A stretch of 8,984 nt of DNA, from NCBI GenBank assembly GCA_035473395.1, contig DATIOF010000136.1, positions 1 through 8,984 on the forward strand, written 5' to 3'. The translations under genes and the position numbers were made by a program. Numbering within the stretch: position 1 is the stretch's first letter; every line of letters begins with the position of its first letter. Shown piece by piece: positions 1 to 6,211 of the stretch. The notes beneath the pieces are model-generated. The model was not told where the DNA came from and searched no databases. It was given only the letters and a program-made list of their open reading frames with translations. The DNA comes from AC-32 sp035473395. Its GTDB lineage: Bacteria > Actinomycetota > Thermoleophilia > Gaiellales > Gaiellaceae.

Positions 1-1129
1 AGGCGCGGACGAGCCGGTAGGGGATGTGCCGGCTGCCGGGGATGTAGCCCTCGTCGCGCTCGTCCTTCTCGCGCACGTCGAGCACCTCGGCCGAGTCGTC
101 CGCGAGGAGCGCCTCGAGCTCGTCCATAGCGACCGGCTCCACCCGCTCGGGGGTCGCGAGCTCGATCACGTAGCCTGCGACGGCGAGCAACCCGACCGCG
201 TTCAGGCGGCGCGCGGCGTCGGCCGCCTCGTCCGCCGAGGAGGCGTGGATCGTGATCGGCTCGTCGTGGTCGAGCACGAAGCCTGCCTTCGTCCCGACCG
301 AGGAGCCGTCGAGCGGCACGTTCACGGCCCCGGGCGCGTGGCCCGCTGCGTGCGCGTCGGCCAGCCGCACGTCGAGCAGCTGGCCCCGTGGCGCGTCGAG
401 CAGCTCGAGCGGCGGCTGTGCCGCGAGGAACGGCCCGCGGTTGAGCGCGACCACGCGCTCGACGGTCGGCGGGCGCGGCGCCGAGATCGCGGCCGAGTGC
501 GCGACGAACTCCTCCAGGTCGCCGATCCTGAGCGCGTGGTTCGTCAGCCGCTCCGAGGCGATCGTCGAGACCTTGTCGCCGCTCAGGCCCGCGCCGCAGA
601 GCGAGCCGCCGGTGTGGCCCGGATCGACCTCGACATCGTCCGGCAGGTCGGCCAGCCGCCGTAGCGAGGCGTACAGCGCCTCCGCGCCCTCGACCGCATC
701 GACCGCGAGGTCGGGCCGCGCCGCGTCGCCGATCAGCAGCGAGTCGCCCGTCAGCAGGTGACCCTCGACGAGAAAGCACGAGTGCTCGGGCCGGTGGCCT
801 GGCGTGTGCATCACCTGGATCCGCAGCGTGCCGGCCGCCAGCTCGTCGCCGTCCTCGAACGGCTCGTGGCTGTACTCGACCTCCGCCAGCCGGTGGATCG
901 AGACGGGCACGCCGAGCTCGAGCGCGAAGCGCCCGTGTCCGGAGACGTGGTCGGCGTGGTTGTGCGTCTCGAGGACGCGGACGATCTGCACGCCTGCCTG
1001 CTCGGCCGCCGCGAGGTAGGGCTCGATCGCGTAGGCGGGGTCGACGACTACCGCCTCGCCGGCCGTCTCGTCGCCGATCAGGTAGGACGCGCAGCCGAGG
1101 TCGTCGTCCACAAGCTGCTGGAAGAGCAC
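1..1129 (-). CDS. MBL-fold hydrolase (persulfide dioxygenase-like) with C-terminal rhodanese domains, C-terminus cut by window edge
   Basis: A 376-residue partial protein is read on the minus strand from a GTG at 1127-1129. The metallo-beta-lactamase domain covers about residues 1-190. It has THNHADHVSGH (H56, H58, D60, H61), TPGH (H112), TGDSLLIGD (D129) and DPGH (H172), the mononuclear-iron ligand layout of ETHE1/sulfur dioxygenase-type enzymes, which oxidise glutathione persulfide. A rhodanese-like domain follows at about 245-325, and a second begins at about 335 (LDVREKDERDEGYIPGS) and runs off the window. In the first, the active-site position that normally carries Cys is Ala (ITIHASSADEA, A296), so it should be catalytically dead. 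The GTG is chosen because LGCASYLIGD then sits at the usual distance from the N-terminus. The frame stays open upstream but has no better start, and no Shine-Dalgarno is visible. Cytosolic role in persulfide or thiosulfate metabolism is inferred; exact substrate unknown. Confidence 0.85.
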   Translation of the reverse strand, partial: MLFQQLVDDDLGCASYLIGDETAGEAVVVDPAYAIEPYLAAAEQAGVQIVRVLETHNHADHVSGHGRFALELGVPVSIHRLAEVEYSHEPFEDGDELAAGTLRIQVMHTPGHRPEHSCFLVEGHLLTGDSLLIGDAARPDLAVDAVEGAEALYASLRRLADLPDDVEVDPGHTGGSLCGAGLSGDKVSTIASERLTNHALRIGDLEEFVAHSAAISAPRPPTVERVVALNRGPFLAAQPPLELLDAPRGQLLDVRLADAHAAGHAPGAVNVPLDGSSVGTKAGFVLDHDEPITIHASSADEAADAARRLNAVGLLAVAGYVIELATPERVEPVAMDELEALLADDSAEVLDVREKDERDEGYIPGSRHIPYRLVRA

Positions 1130-1136
1130 GTCGTGA

Positions 1137-1165
1137 CTGACCGTACCAACGTGCGCCGCTAGCTT
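1137..1165 (+). promoter_or_regulatory. candidate promoter for the 1173 lipoprotein gene, leaderless
   Basis: A -35-like CTGACC (1137-1142), a 17-bp spacer and a -10-like TAGCTT (1160-1165, fitting the actinobacterial TAnnnT form) would place transcription start at or next to the GTG at 1173. That start has no Shine-Dalgarno, so a leaderless mRNA fits. The whole divergent gap is only 43 bp. Found by eye; the match is modest. Confidence 0.35.
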
Positions 1166-1172
1166 TCTTGAA

Positions 1173-2048
1173 GTGAAGAGCCGGATGTTGCCCGCGCTCG
1201 TGCTTGCGCTCCTTGTCGCGGGGTGCTCGAGCGGGTCGCCGGTCTCGCAGCGGTCGCTCAACGTCGGGGTCGAGAACGCGCCGCCGCCGCCGCGCGGGGC
1301 GCTCGTGCTCGGCGGGGAGTCAGGCAGCCGCGCGGTCGCACTGGCCGTCGGCAAGCGCCGGCTGACTGCGACCGTGCTCTCACCGTCGGGCGGGCCGCTC
1401 TCCGGCCTGAAGGTCTCGTTTCGCACCGGTTCGCGCCTCATTCCCGCGAAGCCGTGCGGCCTCGGCTGCTACTCGGCCGCTGCTGCCCGCCCGCGGCACG
1501 TCGAGCTGCGCCTGAGCGGGAGCCGCCCGGTCGCGTTCGACATTCCGGCCCGGCCCCGACCGGCCGCGGCGATCGTCGCGCGCGCCGGCCGCGTGACCCG
1601 CGCGCTGAAGAGCCTCGTCTACGTGGAGTCGCTGCGCTCCGGCCCGACCGGCGGCCTGCTGACGACGTGGAGCATGAAGGCGCCGAACGAGGTCGAGTAC
1701 CGGATCCGCGGCGGGGCGGACGCGATCGTGCTCGGCACGCGCCGCTGGGACCGCGACCGCGCCGGCAAGCGCTGGCGCCGCTCGCAGCAACTACCGGCCT
1801 TGCGCGTGCCGCAGCCCGCGTGGGGCTCGACGGCGACGAACGCCTACGTCCTGCGCGAAGGGCGCGTCGCCGGCCGGCCGGTGTGGGTCGTCTCGTTCGC
1901 CAACCCGACCACGCCGGCCTGGTTCACGGCCTGGATCGACCGCGCCACGTATCGCCCGCTGCGGATGCGCATGACGGCCGCTGCGCATTTCATGACGCAC
2001 CGCTACCTGGCGTTCAACCGACCGCTTACGATCGCACCGCCACGATGA
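1173..2048 (+). CDS. copper-associated lipoprotein, LolA-like domain resembling the C-terminus of actinobacterial copper-resistance proteins
   Basis: A 291-residue exported lipoprotein. The signal peptide MKSRMLPALVLALLVAGC ends in lipobox LVAGC with C18 as the lipidated residue. Residues about 45-125 look like a beta-sandwich segment with a CGLGCY motif (C95, C99). Residues about 140-290 carry GTRRWDR, SQQLP, QPAW, PAWFTAWIDRAT, RMRMTAAAHFM and FN near the end. From memory, this order of motifs matches the C-terminal extension of actinobacterial CopC/CopD copper-transport proteins; here it is a separate gene. M265, M267, H272, M274 and H276 are clustered and could bind Cu(I). GTG at 1173 is preferred over the internal ATG at 1185 because only the longer form has a basic n-region (K2, R4). 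The stop overlaps the next gene's ATG (ATGA). Copper binding is inferred. Confidence 0.8.
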   Translation: MKSRMLPALVLALLVAGCSSGSPVSQRSLNVGVENAPPPPRGALVLGGESGSRAVALAVGKRRLTATVLSPSGGPLSGLKVSFRTGSRLIPAKPCGLGCYSAAAARPRHVELRLSGSRPVAFDIPARPRPAAAIVARAGRVTRALKSLVYVESLRSGPTGGLLTTWSMKAPNEVEYRIRGGADAIVLGTRRWDRDRAGKRWRRSQQLPALRVPQPAWGSTATNAYVLREGRVAGRPVWVVSFANPTTPAWFTAWIDRATYRPLRMRMTAAAHFMTHRYLAFNRPLTIAPPR

Positions 2049-2335
2049 TGTTCCTCGTCATCCTCCGCCGCTCCGGCCCCGAGTACGACCACTCGAAGCC
2101 GCTCGAGGAGCAGTCCGGCTGGCTCGAGCACGCGGCCTTCATGGACGGGCTCGTCGAGGACGGCGTGATCGTGCTCGGCGGCGTGCTCGGCGACGAGCTT
2201 CGAACCGCCCATGCCGTCGAGGCCGCCTCGGAGGATGCGGTTCGAGAGACGCTCGCACGCGATCCATGGAGCGGCTCGCACCTGGTAGTCGACTCGATCG
2301 ACCCCTGGACGGTCCGTCTACAGCGTCTGACGTAA
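2045..2335 (+). CDS. YCII-related (YciI-like) domain protein
   Basis: A 96-residue cytosolic protein with the alpha/beta ferredoxin-like pattern of the YCII family. It opens with MMFLVILRRSGPEYD, then WLEHAAFMDGL (H29), a glycine-rich VIVLGGVLGD, and ends VVDSIDPWTV. The conserved His near residue 29 and an acidic residue in the GG-V-L-GD strand are typical of the family, whose best-known member is a small hydrolase; most members have no assigned reaction. It starts four bases inside the upstream lipoprotein gene (ATG at 2045 overlapping the TGA at 2046-2048), so translation is probably coupled; a second ATG at 2048 is equally possible. No copper-related feature is visible, so its place beside the copper genes may be positional only. 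Its last 18 bases are antisense to the end of the mini-gene at 2318-2410. Confidence 0.85.
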   Translation: MMFLVILRRSGPEYDHSKPLEEQSGWLEHAAFMDGLVEDGVIVLGGVLGDELRTAHAVEAASEDAVRETLARDPWSGSHLVVDSIDPWTVRLQRLT

Positions 2336-2410
2336 AGCGTCGAGCGCGATCACCCAGGCCGCGGCGGCCGCGGCGACGGCGACGAGCGCGATCACGAGCC
2401 GCGCGCTCAT
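2318..2410 (-). CDS. 30-residue single-helix mini-protein coupled to copCD
   Basis: A short frame follows copCD directly: its ATG (2408-2410) overlaps the copCD stop TGA (2407-2409) as ATGA, and it ends at TAG (2318-2320). It encodes a start-Met, Ser-Ala-Arg, then an uninterrupted hydrophobic run of about 20 residues (L5 to L23, rich in Ala and Val with one Trp, W19), then a short tail DALRQTL. This is a plausible single membrane-spanning helix with a basic N-terminus. An SD-like AAGGCG lies about 8 bases upstream of the ATG. It is the last gene of the minus-strand run and fills the apparent gap between copCD and the convergent YCII gene. No known family is recognised. A low-complexity Ala stretch in GC-rich DNA could arise by chance, but the exact overlap, matching the other junctions of this operon, argues for a real gene. 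Confidence 0.5.
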   Translation of the reverse strand: MSARLVIALVAVAAAAAAWVIALDALRQTL

Positions 2411-4110
2411 CCGCTCGCCTTGTCGAGGAGCGTGACCACGAACGGCTTCCCACCCGGCGGGGTGACCTCGAACTGGAGGCCCCAGTGCCCGACCATCACC
2501 AGCGCGGGCGCCGACTTCGAGAAGACGCCGGGCCGCTGCTCGCGCAAGCGGAAGCTCTGCTCGCCCATCTGCATGTCGAGCATGTCGAACTTCGTGATCA
2601 CCTCGGCGCCTGGAACCGGCTTGCCGTTGCGTGTCAGCGTGAGCGAAAAGGCGTTCGGCACGGCCGCGCGGTTCGGCGTCACCTGCACGCGCAGCTTGTA
2701 CGGCGACTTCGAGACCGTCGTCGCCACCGGTCCGGGGCCGACGCGGGCGGCGACGTTCTGCACCTTGGCGAGCGCGCTCGAGGGCGGCGCCAGGCTCGAA
2801 AGCACGGCGGCGGCGAAGAGCGCGGCGACGACGAGCACGATCTCGCCTTGCACGAGACGCCTCAGCAGCTGCGGCGCCGAGGCGTCGCCGGCCTCGAGTC
2901 GAGGCTTCGTCCGGGCGAGGTTGACCCCCGCGAGCGCCAGCGCGCCCGCCAGCAGCCCGATCTTCCAGAGCAGCGCCTGGCCGTACGAGGTCTGCCAGAG
3001 CGACGCAACCGTCGGCAGCTCGAGCAGCGCCTGGCCGGTGCCAGTCCCGATCAGCAGCAGCACGGAGCAGAAGGCGACCGCCGAGAAGCGCGGCACGACG
3101 TCGGCGAGCACGGCCGAGCGGCGGGCACGGCCGGCCGAGAGCCAGAGCACGAGCAGTCCGATCAGGCCGCCGAGCCAGACCGCCACCGCGCCGAGGTGGA
3201 AGACGTCCAGCGGCAGCGAGAGGCCCCGCGGCGACTTCTGGCCCGCATGGCCGGCAAGGGCGGGGAGGAGGAGCGCGGCCGCGCCGGTCGCGAGCGCGGC
3301 CGGCAGCGCCAGCAGCTCGACCACGGAGCGGTGCTCCCGCTCCGGACGGTCGACGAACAGCGCCGCGCCGGCGGCGACCGCGAACAGCGCGACCACCAGC
3401 TCGAGGTCGAGGAAGTCGCGCCCGAAGCTCGAGTCGCGCGCCACGGGGACGATCGCGCCCAGGTCCCAGAACGATCGCAGCGTGAACTGGGCGGTCGCGA
3501 GTAGCACGTAGACCGGGATCGCCACGAGCGCCACGGCGACTGCGACCGCGAGCGCCACATTCAGCGGGCGCAGCGAGGTGCCGCGCACGGCCCGAACCAC
3601 CGGTCTCGCGATCAGCGCCCGCAGCACGAACAGGCCGAGCGCCGAGAGCACCGAGAGGAAGACGAGCCAGCGCGAGACGAGCAGCCGTGTCGTCGTCGCG
3701 GTCTCGCTCAGGGAGGGCACCCGGAACTGCGGCTGCGGCCCGGGGTTCGGCCCGACGGCGAAAATGAACGCGCCGCGCACCGGGTGGCCGTCGGCCGAGA
3801 TCACACGCCAGAAGACGAGGTACCAGCCCTCGGGCACACGCTTGAGCGGCGTGACGATCGTCTGCGGCGAGCCGGGGGCGCCGGTCGGCTGCCCGCTGGT
3901 CACCTGCTGCCCGGCCGCGTCGGTGACCGAGACGATCGCGAAGCGCGGCGCGATCGGCTCGCTGTAGGTGAGGCGCACCTCGGGCGGTGGCGTGTTGATC
4001 GTCCGGCTCGCCTCCGGGACGGTGCGCAGCAGGGCCGCATGCGCCCAGGCGGCCGCGGGCAGCGCGAGCGCCGCCGCCGCGACCGCCGTGAGCAACGCGG
4101 TACGCCTCAC
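2407..4110 (-). CDS. copCD: CopC-CopD fusion copper transport protein with C-terminal YtkA-like domain
   Basis: A 567-residue protein in three parts. A signal peptide (1-23, cleaved after AWA) exposes H24 as mature residue 1. The CopC domain follows to about 120, with the D107/H109 pair in ISADGHPVRGAF; H24, D107 and H109 form the usual Cu(II) site, and the domain has no Met or Cys, so the Cu(I) site of classical CopC is absent. The CopD membrane domain (about 142-445) has roughly eight hydrophobic helices with LAGHAG (H288) and DVFHLGAVAVWLGGL (H305), the family's conserved His residues. After a linker, about 470-565 is a YtkA-like beta domain with FDMLDMQMGEQ (M510, M513, M515) and H542. 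The family imports or traffics copper across the membrane. The start is a GTG overlapping the stop of the YcnI-like gene (GTGA), and the mini-gene at 2408-2410 is coupled at the other end. Confidence 0.92.
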   Translation of the reverse strand: MRRTALLTAVAAAALALPAAAWAHAALLRTVPEASRTINTPPPEVRLTYSEPIAPRFAIVSVTDAAGQQVTSGQPTGAPGSPQTIVTPLKRVPEGWYLVFWRVISADGHPVRGAFIFAVGPNPGPQPQFRVPSLSETATTTRLLVSRWLVFLSVLSALGLFVLRALIARPVVRAVRGTSLRPLNVALAVAVAVALVAIPVYVLLATAQFTLRSFWDLGAIVPVARDSSFGRDFLDLELVVALFAVAAGAALFVDRPEREHRSVVELLALPAALATGAAALLLPALAGHAGQKSPRGLSLPLDVFHLGAVAVWLGGLIGLLVLWLSAGRARRSAVLADVVPRFSAVAFCSVLLLIGTGTGQALLELPTVASLWQTSYGQALLWKIGLLAGALALAGVNLARTKPRLEAGDASAPQLLRRLVQGEIVLVVAALFAAAVLSSLAPPSSALAKVQNVAARVGPGPVATTVSKSPYKLRVQVTPNRAAVPNAFSLTLTRNGKPVPGAEVITKFDMLDMQMGEQSFRLREQRPGVFSKSAPALVMVGHWGLQFEVTPPGGKPFVVTLLDKASG

Positions 4111-4679
4111 GTCAGGGGCCGGCCTCTCGTCGCCAGCCCGACGATCCCGAGCACGACGCCGATCCCGCCGACGATCAGCGCGACGATCGTCAGCGTCGCG
4201 CTGGAGCCGCCGCCGAGGTCGGAGACCGCCTCGATCGTCGGCGCCGGCGTGTCCGAGCTCTCCGAGCCGCTCCAGTCGACGACCTTGCCGTTCGAGTACG
4301 TCTGCCGCACCGTGAACGTGTAGGTCTTGTTCGAGCTCATGCTGCCGTTGAAGCGGAAGACGGCGTCCTCGCCGGTCGGCACCTTGCCTCCGCTCCAGGT
4401 GATCTGCTGGATCACGCGGGACTCACCCGAGCCCGTCGCGCTCTCCGCGCGCTTCCAACCCGGTGACGGCTCGAATGAGTCGATCGAGAAGCCGGCCGGG
4501 ACGGTCAGCTCGATCTCGATCGTGGTCGCGCCCGCTTCCTCGGTCGGCACCGAGAGCGTGAACTGCTGCAACACCTTCGACTTGGCGACGGGCGGGCTCA
4601 CGATCGCGTGCGCGGAAGCGACGCTCGCGAGCACGAGCGTGAGGACGGCCGCGCCTGCGGCGGCCAGGGCGAATCTCAT
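4107..4679 (-). CDS. ycnI: YcnI-like (DUF1775) secreted, membrane-anchored copper-binding protein
   Basis: A 190-residue protein. The signal peptide (1-23, ASA cleavage site) leaves H24 as mature N-terminus in HAIVSPP, the hallmark of the DUF1775/YcnI family, where that His takes part in Cu(II) binding. The domain covers about 24-145, with PTEEAGATTIEIELTVPAGF, a WKR motif (W75), ITWSGG (W95) and VVDWSG (W136); Trp residues help form the copper site in characterised YcnI. A linker ending DLGGGSS leads to one C-terminal helix (about 162-183) and a basic tail, so it is anchored at the outer membrane face. The ATG at 4677-4679 is supported by the signal peptide and by the clear AAAGGAG four bases upstream. 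It is coupled to copCD through a GTGA overlap. YcnI-CopCD adjacency is common and supports a copper acquisition role. Confidence 0.92.
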   Translation of the reverse strand: MRFALAAAGAAVLTLVLASVASAHAIVSPPVAKSKVLQQFTLSVPTEEAGATTIEIELTVPAGFSIDSFEPSPGWKRAESATGSGESRVIQQITWSGGKVPTGEDAVFRFNGSMSSNKTYTFTVRQTYSNGKVVDWSGSESSDTPAPTIEAVSDLGGGSSATLTIVALIVGGIGVVLGIVGLATRGRPLT

Positions 4680-4683
4680 CGGT

Positions 4684-4690
4684 CTCCTTT
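4684..4690 (-). promoter_or_regulatory. strong Shine-Dalgarno of the ycnI-like gene
   Basis: AAAGGAG on the minus strand lies four bases before the ATG at 4679. It is the only strong ribosome binding site in the window. It sits in the 28-bp gap after the upstream membrane-protein gene, the sole non-overlapping junction of the operon, so the YcnI-like protein and the coupled copCD may be translated independently of, and more strongly than, the two upstream genes. Confidence 0.75.
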
Positions 4691-4707
4691 CGTTCGCGAG
4701 GTCGGGG

Positions 4708-5319
4708 TCAGGCCGCGAGCGGCGGTCCCCGCGAACGGCGCTGCACCGTGACGAGCGACGGGGCGAGCGAGGCGATGGCTGCGAAGCAGACGAACGGTTG
4801 TGCGACGAGCCGGCGACGCCGAAGCTCGCGAACGACGGCCCGCATCCAGGAGAGCAGGTGCTGCGCTGCCTCGGCGACTGCGGCCGCCGCCAGCGCGAGC
4901 GCGGCCAGCAGGGGGATCGCGTTGCGGTGCACCGGCCCGACGAGGCACGAGAGGCCGTGGAAGCCGATCCCGGCTCGCCAGTGCAGGTACGACTCGAACA
5001 TGGCGAAGGCCAGCGACCCGGCGACGTAGAGCGCGAACGCACGGAAGGCGAGCCGCCGCAGCCGTAGGCTCGGCGCGACGCGCTCGGGCCGCAGGCGCGC
5101 GCGCTCCCGCACGCCGAGCGCGGCGAGCCAGACGACGAGCACCGAGCCGAGCACGGCGACGCCGACCGAGACCAGCGTCACGACGACGAGCGATGGCCCG
5201 CCGGCCGAGTGCTCGAGCACGCGCGCGAGCGGGCTCGGCGAGAGCGCGTAGACAAGCCAGCGCGCGATCAGCACGAGCAGTGCCACGACGGCCGGCCACA
5301 ACAGGAGGCGCGTTCTCAT
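4708..5319 (-). CDS. five-helix integral membrane protein of unknown function in the copper operon
   Basis: A 203-residue membrane protein with five likely helices at about 6-26, 43-70, 88-110, 132-155 and 174-191. The most distinctive segment is MFESYLHWRAGIGFHGL followed by SCLVGPVHRN, between helices 3 and 4, with H113, H121, C125 and H131; H154 lies at the end of helix 4 in AAQHLL. These residues would face one side of the membrane and could be metal ligands. The C-terminus is polar, ending RRSRGPPLAA. No family name is recognised with confidence. Its ATG overlaps the stop of the upstream His-rich lipoprotein gene (ATGA), and the YcnI-like gene starts 28 bp further on, so it very likely works with the copper proteins. 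The overlapping alternative frame (Arg/Ala-rich) is rejected because only this one has a membrane-protein pattern and operon-style overlaps. Confidence 0.75.
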   Translation of the reverse strand: MRTRLLLWPAVVALLVLIARWLVYALSPSPLARVLEHSAGGPSLVVVTLVSVGVAVLGSVLVVWLAALGVRERARLRPERVAPSLRLRRLAFRAFALYVAGSLAFAMFESYLHWRAGIGFHGLSCLVGPVHRNAIPLLAALALAAAAVAEAAQHLLSWMRAVVRELRRRRLVAQPFVCFAAIASLAPSLVTVQRRSRGPPLAA

Positions 5320-6152
5320 CGCACGCGCAGCGTAAAGGGCGCGGTGACGATGCGGCCGCGGTCTCGGAACTGGAGAAAGAGGCGCCAGGTTCCGGCGACC
5401 GGGAGCAGCACGCCGACGTTCAGCTTTCCCGGCCCGGCGGGGCGGCCGACGACCTTCGCGCCGCCGAAGACGCTCGTGCAGCCGGGTGTCGAGGGCCCGC
5501 AGACGTGCGTGTGGAAGTAGTCGAGCGAGCCCTGCCGGAAGAAGATCGCGTGCGCGAGCGCGCCGAACCAGGGGTGGAAGACGACCGGCTTACCGCTCGG
5601 GTCGGTCACCGTCGCCTTCAGGGTCGCCGCCTGGATCGCGTGGAGCTGCTTCGGCGTCCGCAGCGTGATCGTGTAGCCACCGACTCGCTGGCGGGCCGCG
5701 AAGGGCGGCAGCGGCTGCGGGCGGTAGCTGCCGGCGACCCGGAGGTCGCGGTGGAGTTGGAAGTTCCGCGGCGCTCCCTTCGCGCCGGGGTAGGCGTCCA
5801 CCAGCACGCGGTACGGGCCGGGGCTCGGGAAGTCGATCGTCTCCGAGATCCTGCCGTCCGCGGCGATCGGCGGGTGGCGGTGGATGATCACGCCGAGGTC
5901 GTCGCGGACGACGATCAGGTGCACACCCGTGTGCGGGCCGGCGCCGCGGCGATAGGCGGTCAGCGCCGCGCCGGAAGGCTGGCGAATCGTGAACGTCAGC
6001 CGCGCGGGGCCGGAGTGGGGGACCCGCAATGGGTGAAAGCCGGAGAGCGCATATGTCCGCGCCGGGCCGATCGGGCCCACGCTGGGGCGCGACGAGGACG
6101 AGCAGCCGGCCACAAGCACGACGGCACTGCACGCGAGGAGAAAGCGCCCCAT
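5316..6152 (-). CDS. His-rich lipoprotein with duplicated H-x12-H-x-H domain, probable metal binding
   Basis: A 278-residue lipoprotein. The signal peptide MGRFLLACSAVVLVAGC has lipobox LVAGC with C17 lipidated. Two related beta-rich domains follow. The first (about 45-140) has H78, H91 and H93 in HLIVVRDDLGVIIHRHP; the second (about 155-278) has H201, H214 and H216 in HAIFFRQGSLDYFHTHVC, with identical H-x12-H-x-H spacing. H193 precedes the second and C218/C225 follow it. The first domain continues with FPSPGPYRVLVDAYP. Similar HxH-containing segments occur in extracytoplasmic domains linked to copper transporters, so a Cu(I)/Cu(II) carrier or sensor outside the membrane is the best guess. 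An in-frame TGA lies seven codons upstream of the ATG, fixing the start region; no Shine-Dalgarno is visible. It is the first gene of the minus-strand operon and is coupled to the membrane-protein gene. Confidence 0.82.
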   Translation of the reverse strand: MGRFLLACSAVVLVAGCSSSSRPSVGPIGPARTYALSGFHPLRVPHSGPARLTFTIRQPSGAALTAYRRGAGPHTGVHLIVVRDDLGVIIHRHPPIAADGRISETIDFPSPGPYRVLVDAYPGAKGAPRNFQLHRDLRVAGSYRPQPLPPFAARQRVGGYTITLRTPKQLHAIQAATLKATVTDPSGKPVVFHPWFGALAHAIFFRQGSLDYFHTHVCGPSTPGCTSVFGGAKVVGRPAGPGKLNVGVLLPVAGTWRLFLQFRDRGRIVTAPFTLRVR

Positions 6153-6161
6153 CTGCAGGCA

Positions 6162-6190
6162 GGATCACGACGTGTAGGAGCGGCTGTCAA
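6162..6190 (-). promoter_or_regulatory. candidate promoter of the minus-strand copper operon
   Basis: On the minus strand a perfect TTGACA (6185-6190) is followed by a 17-bp spacer and TGATCC (6162-6167), a poor -10 match. Transcription would start around 6155, two or three bases before the ATG at 6152, which agrees with that gene lacking a Shine-Dalgarno. It lies inside the 59-bp divergent gap shared with the ctaG genes. The -35 is convincing; the -10 is not. Confidence 0.4.
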
Positions 6191-6202
6191 ACCCGTTACC
6201 CT
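6174..6202 (+). promoter_or_regulatory. possible plus-strand promoter of the ctaG genes, leaderless
   Basis: TACCCT (6197-6202) fits the TAnnnT -10 form and lies about the right distance before the GTG at 6212 for a leaderless transcript. The hexamer 17 bp upstream (GTAGGA, 6174-6179) is not a good -35. It overlaps the minus-strand promoter candidate, so the two directions would compete or share control. Confidence 0.25.
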
Positions 6203-6211
6203 GACCGCGCG

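Noticed and set aside
26..1162. Three plus-strand open frames over the left end
   Set aside because: The minus strand encodes an unmistakable MBL-fold/rhodanese protein through this stretch; the plus frames are its shadows.
1223..2335. Plus-strand 370-codon frame seeming to fuse lipoprotein region and YCII protein
   Set aside because: Only its last 96 codons make sense (the YCII gene); the upstream part is out of frame with the lipoprotein and compositionally meaningless.
2321..2343. Possible hairpin around GACG/CGTC near the YCII stop codon
   Set aside because: Only four paired bases with no T-run; not enough for a terminator call.
2266..3504. Long plus-strand open frames (up to 412 codons) antisense to copCD
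   Set aside because: Arg/Glu/His-rich low-complexity translation with no domain; typical by-product of GC-rich third positions in the real gene opposite.
4676..5299. Alternative minus-strand frame of 207 codons overlapping the five-helix protein
   Set aside because: Ala/Arg repeats without membrane segments or motifs, and it would overlap the ycnI-like start and its Shine-Dalgarno.
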